From the NCBI GenBank assembly GCA_964413535.1, contig CAYPTB010000044.1, forward strand, positions 1 to 64,000: a stretch of 64,000 nucleotides of DNA, given 5' to 3'. This stretch comes from CAYPTB01 sp964413535. Lineage in GTDB: Bacteria; Planctomycetota; UBA1135; GCA-002686595. Both the position numbers and the translations under genes were made by a program. Positions within the stretch are counted from its first letter, which is position 1. Each line of letters starts with the position of its first letter. Positions 1 through 8,568 of the stretch are shown here, in pieces. The notes beneath the pieces were generated by a model, which saw only the letters and a program-made list of their open reading frames with translations, was not told the DNA's origin and did no database searches.

Positions 1-429
1 CCAGTCGGGGAATCCGTGGCGCAGGAGCGCTCGCCCCGCGGCGAGCGTGCGCACGGGCGTCGCGGGTGAAAGGCCATCGTTCGCGTCGTCGCCGCCGGAG
101 CTGCTGACGTGGATCACGCGCGTGTCCGCGCTCGGCGTGAATTCGGTCCAACCCTCGGGATCGAGCGCGGGCGGCGTCGCAGGACGCGGCTTCGCCTGCG
201 AGCGCGCCGCGCGGGGGGGGAGGTCGGCGGTAACGATCGCGGGCGCTTCCGGGGCGACGTGGGGGGGAGGCTCCTCAGGCGTCGAAGGCGTCGGTGTGGA
301 CCCGCACGAACTCGCGAGCACGAGGAGTGCGAGCGCGCCTCGTCCGAGCGCGCGGCGGCCCGCGGCCGAGGGTTGCTCCGAGTCGTGGAGCGGCCGGACG
401 GAACGGAGCGGGGAGGAAGCGGGGGGCAC
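1..429 (-). CDS. Lipoprotein with parallel beta-helix start (partial)
   Basis: The gene runs off the left edge, so only about 143 N-terminal residues are visible. Reading from a GTG at 429, a hydrophobic stretch (LALLVLASSC) ends in a lipobox cysteine near residue 42, which predicts a lipid-anchored exported protein. A Pro/Ala-rich linker follows, then the segment HVSSSGGDDANDGLSPATPV, the typical opening of secreted right-handed beta-helix (pectate-lyase-fold or DUF1565-like) proteins. The GTG is the only plausible start close to the signal peptide, but the n-region is long, so the start is uncertain. The substrate cannot be judged because the repeat region is outside the window. Confidence 0.65.
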   Translation of the reverse strand, partial: MPPASSPLRSVRPLHDSEQPSAAGRRALGRGALALLVLASSCGSTPTPSTPEEPPPHVAPEAPAIVTADLPPRAARSQAKPRPATPPALDPEGWTEFTPSADTRVIHVSSSGGDDANDGLSPATPVRTLAAGRALLRHGFPDW

Positions 430-449
430 GCGCGCGGCCGGCCCGCAAA

Positions 450-535
450 CGACACGCCCGTGCTCACGGGCGACACGCCGGTGCTCACGGGCGACACGCC
501 CGATGCCCACGGGCGACACGCCCGATGCTGACAGG
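450..535. repeat. Four tandem 21-22 bp hairpin repeats
   Basis: Four imperfect units lie head to tail at 450-470, 471-491, 492-513 and 514-535. Each begins CGACACGCC. Where two units join, the sequence CGGGCG-ACA-CGCCCG forms a 6-bp stem with a three-base loop. Unit 1 also contains CCCGTG-CT-CACGGG. The array sits between the end of the membrane protein at 576 and the start of the lipoprotein gene at 429, both transcribed leftward. It could end or weaken transcription between them, or be a REP-like element. No other copy was noticed in this window. Confidence 0.75.
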
Positions 536-575
536 GCCACCGCGCCGGAGTCGGTGATCGAGGAGGCGCTGCGTC

Positions 576-2354
576 TCACGGCACGAATGGGTGGGGCGGC
601 TCGAGCGCGTCGAGGCGCAACGTCTCTCCGAGGTCCGGCGGCGCGAGGGCGACGAGACGGCCGCCGCGCGAGGCGAGGAAACGGTGGTGGGGCGCGTCGA
701 CGGGGTCGCGCAGGTCGAACCTGACCGCGCGCAGCCCGGCGGCGTCGACCGCGACGACCAGGGCGTCGAAGAGGCTCGTGGTGAAGCGCGTGCCCACTGC
801 CGGCGGATCCACGCTCGTGCGGTACACGCTCTCGAAGACCTGCGTGAGGAAAGGCTCGTCCAGGCTCTCGAGCACGAAACTCCTCTCGCCCGTGCGCCGC
901 CACAGGAGCCCGCGGCGCCCCAGTTGGAGCGGCCAGACGCGCAGGTTCGTGTCATCCGTCTCGATCGCCCAGGTCGAGGCCATCGCGAAGGGCACGAAGG
1001 CGATGTCGCCCTGCAGCACGAAGACCTCGCGCCGACCGAGCTCCGGCGAGCCGACGTCCGCGCCCACGATCTCGCGCCGGACGGTGCGCGAGAGGTCGAC
1101 CAGCCCGATGCTCTGGAGGAGCGCCAGGGCCAGGGAGCCGATTCCCGCCAGCGCGAAGAGGCTGCGCGCGGCGAGGCGGGCTCCCCGTGCCGCAGGGTCG
1201 CGGCGCACGTCGCCGACGAGCGAGTGCAGGAGCATCGCGAGCAGCCCGGAGCTCGCGACCGCGGGCTCGAAGAGCAGTCGCTCGGACGGTGGAGCCAGCG
1301 TCTGCGGGAGGAGCGCGCAGAGCACCCACGCCGCGAGCAGGGGGCCGGCGCGCTGCTTCCGGGTGTGGCGCCACACCGCGCGCGCGAGCGGCACGAGCAC
1401 GAGTGCGCCCGCGACGGCGGCCGGGACCAGCGCGGAGGGGAAGAACATGAGCGCGTCCAGCGGAAAGGGCCCGGCGAGGCTCGCTCCGCCGGCGAAGAGC
1501 GTCGCCGCGGCTCGCTCCGCGAAGCGCGCGGGCTCGCGCCACGGTTCCGTGTAGAAGATGCTGACGCTGCCGTAGCCGGCGAGGAGGAGCCCGCCGACGA
1601 AGGCGACCGCGCTCGCCACGGAGACGAGGAGGAGCGCAGCCGATCCGCGGCTCGACTCGTTCCGGCCGCGGAGCGCGCGCACGGCCAGCACGAGGAAGGC
1701 GGCCGTCCCCGACTCCTTCGACAGCGCTGCGAGCCAAGCAAGACCGAGTGCGGCCGCGACGCGGCCCGGACGCGCGAGCGAGCCGGCCGGTGCGACCGCG
1801 AGCAGGGCCGAACTCGCGAACAAGAGCACGAGCAGCGAGTTCCGGTTCGCGATCCAACCCACCGGCAGGACGGCGCTGTCGGTGACGGCGAGGAAGAAGA
1901 GCGCGAGCCGCGCCGTGCGCGGCGCGAGTCCGAGCGCGCGGAAGAGCGCGTGCGACACGCACAGCACGGCCGCCCACAGCGCGAGGCTGACGGCGTGGTA
2001 GGCCGAGGCGTGCGAGCCGAAGAGCGCGTGGTCGAGCCACAGGCTCAGGCTGGCGAGCGGCCGGTAAAAACGGATGCGCCAGTCCGCGGAGGTCCACCAG
2101 GGAAACGTGCCCGTCCCGAGCTCGGCGTCCTCCCACGCTCCGCGGTCGCCGAAGTCGTACAGGCTCGCCGGCCCCATGCCGGGCATCGAGACCTTCCCTC
2201 CGAGGACGAGCTGGTGCAGGTAGTCGTCCGCGAAGAACCCGCTCGCGAGACTCGGAGCGTGCAGCAGGACTCCGAGCGCGACGAGCAGGACGACGATCCG
2301 CCGCTCACGCGTCGCGCGAGGGGAATCCTCGTTCTCCGAAGGCGCGTCGCACAT
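576..2354 (-). CDS. Polytopic membrane protein, GT-C glycosyltransferase-like
   Basis: A 592-residue protein with about ten or more hydrophobic segments. The first membrane segment (residues 19-33) is followed by an acidic pair in the motif FFADDYLH (residues 40-47). An acidic pair just after the first membrane helix is the usual position of the catalytic residues in GT-C glycosyltransferases such as the PMT/ArnT family, which use lipid-linked sugars at the outer membrane face. A longer reading to 2597 is possible but would overlap the zinc-ribbon gene, so the ATG at 2354 is preferred. No clear Shine-Dalgarno is seen. The donor and acceptor are unknown, and only the general fold is inferred. 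Confidence 0.7.
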   Translation of the reverse strand: MCDAPSENEDSPRATRERRIVVLLVALGVLLHAPSLASGFFADDYLHQLVLGGKVSMPGMGPASLYDFGDRGAWEDAELGTGTFPWWTSADWRIRFYRPLASLSLWLDHALFGSHASAYHAVSLALWAAVLCVSHALFRALGLAPRTARLALFFLAVTDSAVLPVGWIANRNSLLVLLFASSALLAVAPAGSLARPGRVAAALGLAWLAALSKESGTAAFLVLAVRALRGRNESSRGSAALLLVSVASAVAFVGGLLLAGYGSVSIFYTEPWREPARFAERAAATLFAGGASLAGPFPLDALMFFPSALVPAAVAGALVLVPLARAVWRHTRKQRAGPLLAAWVLCALLPQTLAPPSERLLFEPAVASSGLLAMLLHSLVGDVRRDPAARGARLAARSLFALAGIGSLALALLQSIGLVDLSRTVRREIVGADVGSPELGRREVFVLQGDIAFVPFAMASTWAIETDDTNLRVWPLQLGRRGLLWRRTGERSFVLESLDEPFLTQVFESVYRTSVDPPAVGTRFTTSLFDALVVAVDAAGLRAVRFDLRDPVDAPHHRFLASRGGRLVALAPPDLGETLRLDALEPPHPFVP

Positions 2355-2416
2355 CGCGGTCGAGCAGGTGGGCGCAGAGGAGACGCTCGGCCCTCGTCGA
2401 GCGGCGGGAGCCGCGC

Positions 2417-2620
2417 TCACTGGATCGTGTCGTACACCGAGTCCGCCTTCGGGAGTTCCGCGAGCTCTTCCTTGGTCGCGACCCACTCCTCGAGGTAGCC
2501 GCAGTCCTTGCAGACGAAGGAGGTCGCCTTCACGTAGCTGCGCCAGTCCTTCCAGATCGCGCGTCCCTTGATCTTCACGATCCGCTTCGACGAACACTTG
2601 ATGCAGGTGCCGTTCTTCAT
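2417..2620 (-). CDS. Small zinc-ribbon protein
   Basis: A 67-residue protein with two CxxC knuckles, CIKC near residue 6 and CKDC near residue 37, spaced as in a four-cysteine zinc ribbon. The region between them is basic (KIKGRAIWKDWRSYVK). The C-terminus is acidic. It lies 62 bp upstream of the membrane protein on the same strand and may be cotranscribed with it. Zinc ribbons of this size bind nucleic acid or protein partners; nothing here tells which. No specific family is recognised. Confidence 0.7.
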   Translation of the reverse strand: MKNGTCIKCSSKRIVKIKGRAIWKDWRSYVKATSFVCKDCGYLEEWVATKEELAELPKADSVYDTIQ

Positions 2621-2715
2621 GTTCGGACCCCGCAGTCGCAGGGAGCGGGGATTCTAACGGCCGACGGCGCCGAGGCGGAGCCGCGCCGTCGGCTCGGCTC
2701 GCCGCGGGGCGCCGG

Positions 2716-4809
2716 CTACAGCCGCGCGCTGAGCGACACGACGAGGTTGCGGCCCGGCGAGTTCGAGCCCGAGCCGTGGATGCGGTAGTCCTCGTCGAGG
2801 ACGTTCTCGAGTCCGACGACGAGGTCGACGCCCTGCGCGAGGGCGTACCCGCCCCGCAGGTTCAGGACGGCGTAACCGGGCGTGCCGCCGGGCGGGATGC
2901 GCTGGGTGTCGGCTGCGTCGCGCGTCGAGAGCTCGTCCGCGTCGTCCGCCCACACGCCGGAGACCTCGCTCCACAAACCCTCCTCTGCGCCCTCCCACAG
3001 GAGACCGAGCTGGAACGTGAGCGGCATCAGGCGGTCGATGGGCTCCTGCGTGAGCACCTGCGCCGACGTGGGGAACGTCTCGACCTCGCCGTCCAGGAAC
3101 GTGCCGTTCCAAAAGAGCGTCCAGCTCGGCGCGAGTCGCTGCGACGCACCGACCTCGACCCCCCAGACTTCGCCGTCGCCCACGTTGTCCTTCGTGATCT
3201 CGAAGTCGCCGCTCGCGTTCACGTTGCCGGTCGGGAAGCGCACGATCTGGTCGCGGATGTCGGTGTAGAAGACGGCTGCCTGGGCGGACGTGCGCTCGCG
3301 CTCGATCTTCGCGCCGATCTCGAAGGACGTGTAGTACTCGGGATCGAGGCCGGGCGCTGGGATCTCGAACTCGTTCGTGCGCGCCGTGTCGAAGCGCGAC
3401 AGGTCCGAGAGGTTCGGCGTGCGGAAGCCCTGCGAGACACCGCCGAAGAGGTTCAGCTCCTCCGTCAGGCGGTAGAGCAGGCGCGCACTGCCGACGACCG
3501 CGTTCCAGTCGTCCTCGATCGAGATCTTCTGGCTCGTCACGGGGTCGAGGACGCTCTCGGCGTCCGCGCGCGCGTAGTCGAAGCGCGTCCCGAGGATCAG
3601 GTCGAGTCGCTCGGACAACGCGATCTCGTCCTGGACGAAGATCCCCAGCAGGTCGTAGGTCGCGTCGTCCGCCACCGGTCCCTGGACGCTGTTCGTCGAC
3701 GAGAACGAGTCGACGCCGTCGCGGTAGTACTCGACGCCGTAGGTGAAGCGCCCGAGCTCCGTGGGCGAAGAGAGGTGCCCGAAGGCTCCCAGCGTGCCGA
3801 CGTCGAAGCCCTGCAGGTCGCGCGTGCCGTTCGAGCGGATGCGGTCGCGCTCCTCTTCCTGGTCGTGCCACGAGAGGCTCAAGGTCGCGCGGTCGAAGAA
3901 GCTCGCCTGGTTCTCCGCGTGGATCTGCACGTAGGAGAGGCGTCGACGCTGGTCGAAGTGCTGCCGGAGATCGGTGCCGACGGTCGTGCCCTCGAAGCTC
4001 TCCGCGAAGACCGTGCTGTGTGTGCGCGGGACGTCGTTCTGGCGCACCTCCTGGTGCAGGAACACGACGCGCGTGTCGGGAGAGAGGAAGTACTCGCCCT
4101 TCAGGTCGGCGTCCCACTCGTCGTAGCCCGTGTTCTCCTGCGTCCCGATGTCGCGGCCGCCCACGATGTCGCCGAAGGTCTTCCCGCTCGCTCCCAGGAG
4201 CACGCCGAAGCGCTCGTCGGAGGTGGCCGAGCCCTCGAGCCGGCCCACGTGCGAGTTCTCGGCGCTCGAGATCCGGTAGTAGGTGCGTCCTGCGACGTTC
4301 CCGCCGGGACCAAAGCCGTAGGGCAGGCGCGTGATCGCGTTGACCGTGCCGCCGATCGCGTCCGAGCCGTACAGCACCGAGCTCGGCCCGCGCACGAGCT
4401 CGATGCGCTCGAGCGACAGCGGGTCGACCGTGTTCCAGTACTGGTTGGGGCCCTCGCGGAAGACCGAGTTGTTGAGGCGAATGCCGTCGATCAGGAAGAG
4501 GTCGCGAAAGCCCGTGAAGCCGCGCAGGTACGGCGATCCCTGGCCGAACGACGTCGCCTGCAGCATGACGCCCGGCAGGTCGCGCAGCGCTTCGGGCGTC
4601 GAGCGGTAGCTCTTGCGCTCGATGTCCCGCTCCCCGACGACGTCGACGGACCAGGGCGTGTCGAAGGCGTCCCCTTCCTCGCGCAGAGCAGTGACGATCG
4701 TCGTGCCAGTGAGCTCGTGGGCCGGAAGGGCCCTAGTCTCCTGTCCATGCGCGGCGCTCGCGAACCCGATGAAGGGGAGGAGACCGAGGAGCGCGCGCGT
4801 GGACGTCAT
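2716..4809 (-). CDS. TonB-dependent outer-membrane receptor
   Basis: A 697-residue outer-membrane transporter. A signal peptide (residues 1 to about 23, ending AAHGQ) precedes a plug domain with the hallmarks LRGFTGFRDLFLIDGIRLNN and ELVRGPSSVLYGSDAIGGTV. The remaining roughly 500 residues are aromatic-rich beta strands of a 22-strand barrel. It would import a siderophore, metal chelate, vitamin or oligosaccharide using energy from TonB-ExbB-ExbD. No ligand-specific neighbour such as a periplasmic binding protein is present, and the ligand is unknown. The ATG at 4809 fits the signal peptide; the open frame reaches 4950 but that extension is non-protein-like. An ExbB/ExbD pair exists far away at 62-63 kb. 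Confidence 0.93.
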   Translation of the reverse strand: MTSTRALLGLLPFIGFASAAHGQETRALPAHELTGTTIVTALREEGDAFDTPWSVDVVGERDIERKSYRSTPEALRDLPGVMLQATSFGQGSPYLRGFTGFRDLFLIDGIRLNNSVFREGPNQYWNTVDPLSLERIELVRGPSSVLYGSDAIGGTVNAITRLPYGFGPGGNVAGRTYYRISSAENSHVGRLEGSATSDERFGVLLGASGKTFGDIVGGRDIGTQENTGYDEWDADLKGEYFLSPDTRVVFLHQEVRQNDVPRTHSTVFAESFEGTTVGTDLRQHFDQRRRLSYVQIHAENQASFFDRATLSLSWHDQEEERDRIRSNGTRDLQGFDVGTLGAFGHLSSPTELGRFTYGVEYYRDGVDSFSSTNSVQGPVADDATYDLLGIFVQDEIALSERLDLILGTRFDYARADAESVLDPVTSQKISIEDDWNAVVGSARLLYRLTEELNLFGGVSQGFRTPNLSDLSRFDTARTNEFEIPAPGLDPEYYTSFEIGAKIERERTSAQAAVFYTDIRDQIVRFPTGNVNASGDFEITKDNVGDGEVWGVEVGASQRLAPSWTLFWNGTFLDGEVETFPTSAQVLTQEPIDRLMPLTFQLGLLWEGAEEGLWSEVSGVWADDADELSTRDAADTQRIPPGGTPGYAVLNLRGGYALAQGVDLVVGLENVLDEDYRIHGSGSNSPGRNLVVSLSARL

Positions 4810-4891
4810 GGAGCCCGCCAACGCGAAGTCGGCGCCGCGGTTCGAGGCAGTCGCAGGAAGTTTCGTCCCCGGCGAATGCGGCGAGCGTCGA

Positions 4892-5971
4892 TCAGCGGGC
4901 CTGCCCCGTCTCGAGCGGGAGGATGCGCGCGAGCCATTCGACGAGCGCACCCAGCGCCTCCGGTGCGACCTCGCCCACGAAGCCCGGATCCGCCTCCGAC
5001 GCCACGCGCTTGAAGTTGTGACTCACGTCGGGGACGAGGACGACCTCGCACCGGCCTCCAACGCGCTTCGCGAAGGCGACCTCGAGCGCGCGCGGGTGCA
5101 GGTCGGCAGGGATCTGGACGTCGCGTTCGCCCTGCAGCACGAGCACGGGGCCCGCGTAAGCCGCCGCGAGCTCGCCCGGGTCGAGGGCCAATTCGATCTG
5201 CAGGAGCTTCGACGCATTGTCGGGGAACAGCGCGCCGATCCCCGGATCGAGGTCGCTCGGCGCGCGACCGGTCTCCACCACCGCGCGCATCGCGCGGTCG
5301 AGCTCCGCCAAGTACTTCGCGCGCACGCTCTCGGGGAAGATGCGCACGCTGCGACCGATCTGGTAGCGCAGGACGTCTGCGAGGGGCGTCCCGGCCGTTC
5401 CCGCGAGAACCAGCGCGGCGAGCCCGTCGGGTCCGTCCCCGAGCTCCCGCGCCAGCGCGAGCCCGATCAGGCCGCCCTCGCTGTGGCCGAAGAGACCCAC
5501 GCGTCGCCCGTCGACGCCGTCGGCCGAGCGCAGGAACGCCAGGGCGGCGCGCGCGTCGCCCACGAAGGCCTCGAAGCCCAGGAACTCGCGCAGCTCTTCC
5601 GCGTCCAGCGCGAGCAGCGCGGCCATGTGCACGTGCGCGGCGCGCTTGTCGAAGCGCAGCGTCGCGTAGCCCGCCTGCGCGAGGTGCGCGGCCACCTGCT
5701 CGAGGAGGTCCGTGACGAGCAGCGGCGGCTGGTTCCCGTCGCGGTCGGTCGGACCGGATCCCGGGAGGAGCACGAGCGCGGGCGCGCCGTCCGCGGGTCG
5801 CCGCTGCGGCGGCTCGCGGCCCCGATCGGCCGCTCCCGGCGGGAGGAGCAGCGTGCCGGAGAGCTCGAAGCCGCCGTGCCCGGCGAAGGTCACCTCGCGC
5901 TCCTCCGCGCGTGCGCCGGCGGTCGGCAGGCTGAGCGGGAGCAAGGCGAACAAGCAGGCGATCCCGGTCAT
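4892..5971 (-). CDS. Exported alpha/beta hydrolase (dienelactone hydrolase/esterase type)
   Basis: A 359-residue alpha/beta hydrolase with a signal peptide (residues 1 to about 22). Visible elements are the oxyanion region LLPGSGPTDRDGN (about 68-80), the nucleophile elbow GHSEGG (Ser near 164), an acid in LVLQGERDVQIP (about 277-287) and the catalytic His in PDVSHNFKR (about 318). Proteins of this layout are exported esterases or acyl-peptide hydrolases of the COG1073 type. The start ATG overlaps the stop of the upstream gene by four bases (ATGA), so the two hydrolases are translationally coupled. The substrate is unknown. Confidence 0.85.
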   Translation of the reverse strand: MTGIACLFALLPLSLPTAGARAEEREVTFAGHGGFELSGTLLLPPGAADRGREPPQRRPADGAPALVLLPGSGPTDRDGNQPPLLVTDLLEQVAAHLAQAGYATLRFDKRAAHVHMAALLALDAEELREFLGFEAFVGDARAALAFLRSADGVDGRRVGLFGHSEGGLIGLALARELGDGPDGLAALVLAGTAGTPLADVLRYQIGRSVRIFPESVRAKYLAELDRAMRAVVETGRAPSDLDPGIGALFPDNASKLLQIELALDPGELAAAYAGPVLVLQGERDVQIPADLHPRALEVAFAKRVGGRCEVVLVPDVSHNFKRVASEADPGFVGEVAPEALGALVEWLARILPLETGQAR

Positions 5972-6684
5972 GGCCGCGTTCCCCGTGTCGACTTCGACGG
6001 CGTCGCGTCGAGGTGCGCGATCCATTGCGCCGCGCGCTCCGCGACCTCGACCAAGACCTCGGCATCCGTGCGTTCCGAGCGCTTCTGGACGTGGAAGCCG
6101 TGGTCGGCGCCCGCAAGCCAGTGCAGCGTGAACGAGGCCGGCAAACGGGCGACGACGGCTTCCATCAGCTCGCGCCGGCACAGGTCGTCGCGCGTTCCGT
6201 TGCAGCACAGGACGGGCACGCCGATCCGCGCGAGGTGTTCGTCGCGCAGGCTCTCCGGCCGACCGGTGGGGTGCAGGGGATAGGCGAAGAGCAAGAGACC
6301 CGCGCACTCGAAGCCCTCGGCCGCGAGCAGCGAGGCCGTGCGGCCGCCCATCGACTGGCCGCCGAGCAAGAGCCGCGACGGGGCGCAGCGCTCGCGCAGC
6401 GCCTCCACAACCGCGCGGAAGGTCTCGATCAAGACCGGCATGCGATCCGGGGCGCTGCGCCCGCGGGCGCGGTAGAGGAAGTCGAAGCGCGCGACGTCGA
6501 TCCCGCGCGCGACGAGCGCCGCGGCGAGTGCGCGGGTCGTCGGATGCTCCATGTGGCCGCCGGCGCCGTGCGCGTACACGAAGAGGGCCTGCGCCGGACC
6601 CGCCGCGCGCTCGAGGACCGCGTGCGTCTCGCCGCCCGGCGCGCTCACCGCGAAGCGCGTCTCGCCACCTTCCTTCGTGCTCAT
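5968..6684 (-). CDS. Cytoplasmic alpha/beta hydrolase, KANL3/Tex30-like
   Basis: A 238-residue protein without a signal peptide. The motifs YAHGAGGHMEHP (about residues 37-48), GGQSMGGR (Ser near 109) and a C-terminal GADHGF with the likely catalytic His match the KANL3/Tex30-type alpha/beta hydrolase family (COG3571), whose biochemical role is poorly defined. It is first in a two-gene operon with the exported hydrolase. Upstream is a 512-bp divergent intergenic region. Confidence 0.85.
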   Translation of the reverse strand: MSTKEGGETRFAVSAPGGETHAVLERAAGPAQALFVYAHGAGGHMEHPTTRALAAALVARGIDVARFDFLYRARGRSAPDRMPVLIETFRAVVEALRERCAPSRLLLGGQSMGGRTASLLAAEGFECAGLLLFAYPLHPTGRPESLRDEHLARIGVPVLCCNGTRDDLCRRELMEAVVARLPASFTLHWLAGADHGFHVQKRSERTDAEVLVEVAERAAQWIAHLDATPSKSTRGTRP

Positions 6685-7196
6685 TCGCCGCCTCCGCTCC
6701 GCTCACCCGCGGAGCTCCCGATGCGGACGGAGGATATCCGCCGCGTCGGATCCGCGCCGAAGGAGCGGGATGCGCGTGGCGCGCTCGCCGATCTCGGGTT
6801 AGCTTTTCCCGCGCGTCGAGCATGGGGCTCGACGCCAAGGATCCAGCGAGGAGGCACCCATGACGAGACGAATCGATTCGGTCGTTGCCGTCGCCTCCGT
6901 CCTCTCCCTCCGCTAGCGCTTCTCGTCCGGCCGCTCGGTGCGGCCTGCGAGACGCCCTCCGCGCGCACGGGCCCGAGCCGGCGCAGGGGAGGGCACACGG
7001 GAGAGGTCGGAGCTCGATCGAGCGCGCGTGCGCGTCCGGACCATCAGGGTCGCGCACGCTCGCGGCGTGCCCCGCTCTCGACTCGAAGCCGCGTCATCGA
7101 CGCGCGCGTCGGGAGCGCCGGCGCTCCGCACGACGGCGCCGCACACGCGGCGAATCTCGAGAGGGTCCGCGCCCGCGGACCGCGCGCAGAGCCGAA
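6685..7196. other. Intergenic region with hairpin and 18-codon mini-ORF
   Basis: No convincing full gene lies between the hydrolase operon and rsgA. Two elements stand out on the plus strand. A perfect inverted repeat GCGTCGAGC-ATGGG-GCTCGACGC occupies 6813-6835. It is followed by a strong Shine-Dalgarno (GAGGAGG, 6848-6854) and an ATG at 6860 opening an 18-residue ORF that ends at 6916 (MTRRIDSVVAVASVLSLR). The peptide looks like the beginning of a signal peptide. A shift of frame near 6905 would continue it as LALLVRPLGAAC. It may be the remnant of a broken exported-protein gene or a leader peptide. Confidence 0.4.
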
Positions 7197-8426
7197 ATGG
7201 GAGAAACGATCTTGGATCCCCTGGACAAAGCGAAGTTCGTCGACCGCGCGTTGCGCGGCATGAAGAAGCAAGCCTCGTACGAGGAAGGGAAGGAGCGCAA
7301 GCGGCGTTCGGCCGAACGGCGCGCGAACGGGGGCGACCCGCGTCCGCGAAAGAAGGCGTGGTCGCGCGGGTCGGCCGACGAGCTCGACGACTTCGAGGCG
7401 TTCGAGCCCGAACGCCGCGGTCGTCGCGGCGCGTCGGGAAGTCGCGTAACGGCGCGCGGGGAGGGTCGTTCGCAGGACGACGACCGCTCGCCCGCTGGCG
7501 AAGCATCGAAGCGTGAGACGGGCACCGTGGCGGGCGTGACCCGCGGTCGCGTGCGCGTCCTGACCGAAGCGGGTGAGATCGACGCCGAGCTCGCGCCGGA
7601 GCTCGCGCGCACGCAGCAGAGCTCGGTCGCGGTGGGGGACGAAGTGGAGCTCGTTCGACCCGCGCGCGCCGGAGGTCTCGCGCGCGTCGTCCTCGTGCAC
7701 GAGCGGCGCGCGCGGCTCTCGCGGCCCGATCCCGCCAACCCGAGTCGCGAGCTCGTGCTCGCGGCGAACGTGGACTTGGCCGTGCTCGTGGCCTCGGTCG
7801 TGGCGCCGCCGTTCCGGCCGGCGCTCCTCGACCGCTTCCTGGTCGCGCTCTCGGACGGCGGCGTCGCGCCGGCCTTGTGCGTCAACAAGGTCGATCTGCT
7901 GCGGGACGCGCGCGAGCGCGACGAGCTCGAGGCGCTGCTCGAGATCCACAGGAGCCAGGGCGTGCCGTGCCTCGCGACGTCGGTCGCGACCGGCGAGGGT
8001 ATCGCGGAGCTCGCGCGGCTCGTGGCCGGTCGGACGTGCGTCTTCACCGGGCACAGCGGCGTGGGCAAGTCCTCGCTCTTCAACGCGCTCGACCCCGTAC
8101 TCGACCCCGGGGACGAGCGCGCGACCGGGAGCGTGCGCGCGGGCGACGGCAAGGGCCGCCACACGACGAGCACGTCGTGCCTGCGCGAGCTCGCGGACGG
8201 GACGCGCATCGTCGACACGCCGGGCGTGCGCGCCTTCGGCCTTTGGCGGCTCGACCGCGCTGCGTTGCGCCGCGCGTTCGGCGAGTTCGACGCGTTCGCC
8301 TGCCGCTTCCGCGACTGCGCGCACACGGTCGAGCCGGACTGCGGCGTGCGCGCGGCCGCGGCGTCCGGCGCGCTCGCGCCGTCGCGTCTCGCGGCCTACC
8401 TGCGCTTGCTCGCGGAGCTCGGGTAG
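7197..8426 (+). CDS. rsgA: Ribosome small-subunit-dependent GTPase A
   Basis: A 409-residue circularly permuted GTPase that helps late maturation of the 30S subunit. The G motifs occur in the permuted order expected of YjeQ/RsgA: NKVD (230-233), then the P-loop GHSGVGKSS (285-293), then DTPG (340-343). The C-terminal zinc site Cys369-x4-Cys374-x-His376-x5-Cys382 is intact. An OB-fold segment (about 108-170) precedes the GTPase. The first roughly 105 residues form an unusual basic, low-complexity extension not present in the Escherichia coli protein. The ATG at 7197 has no strong Shine-Dalgarno; a shorter start inside the extension is possible. Confidence 0.93.
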   Translation: MGETILDPLDKAKFVDRALRGMKKQASYEEGKERKRRSAERRANGGDPRPRKKAWSRGSADELDDFEAFEPERRGRRGASGSRVTARGEGRSQDDDRSPAGEASKRETGTVAGVTRGRVRVLTEAGEIDAELAPELARTQQSSVAVGDEVELVRPARAGGLARVVLVHERRARLSRPDPANPSRELVLAANVDLAVLVASVVAPPFRPALLDRFLVALSDGGVAPALCVNKVDLLRDARERDELEALLEIHRSQGVPCLATSVATGEGIAELARLVAGRTCVFTGHSGVGKSSLFNALDPVLDPGDERATGSVRAGDGKGRHTTSTSCLRELADGTRIVDTPGVRAFGLWRLDRAALRRAFGEFDAFACRFRDCAHTVEPDCGVRAAAASGALAPSRLAAYLRLLAELG

Positions 8427-8495
8427 ACGGCGCGATCGAAGGAGTCCGGCGGCGCGCTCGCCCTTCCGGCGAGTCGCGTCGCAAGCGAGAACGAC

Positions 8496-8532
8496 AGGAC
8501 GGGGCGCCCGCCATCGGCGGACACCCCGTCCT
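8496..8532. terminator. Bidirectional terminator between rsgA and cyclophilin gene
   Basis: A perfect 9-bp inverted repeat AGGACGGGG (8496-8504) and CCCCGTCCT (8524-8532) encloses a second small stem (CCGCC-ATC-GGCGG) and is followed by a T-rich stretch (TCTTG). It lies between two convergent genes, as expected of a shared terminator. Confidence 0.75.
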
Positions 8533-8568
8533 TCTTGCGTTGGCCCTTCGTGCGCGAAGCGCGCGCGC

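Noticed and set aside
591..2498. A 635-codon plus-strand ORF opposite the membrane protein
   Set aside because: Its translation is Arg/Glu/Ala-rich low complexity typical of antisense frames in GC-rich DNA, while the minus strand gives a coherent membrane protein.
2776..5013. A 745-codon plus-strand ORF opposite the TonB receptor
   Set aside because: Same antisense pattern; the minus strand shows plug and barrel motifs.
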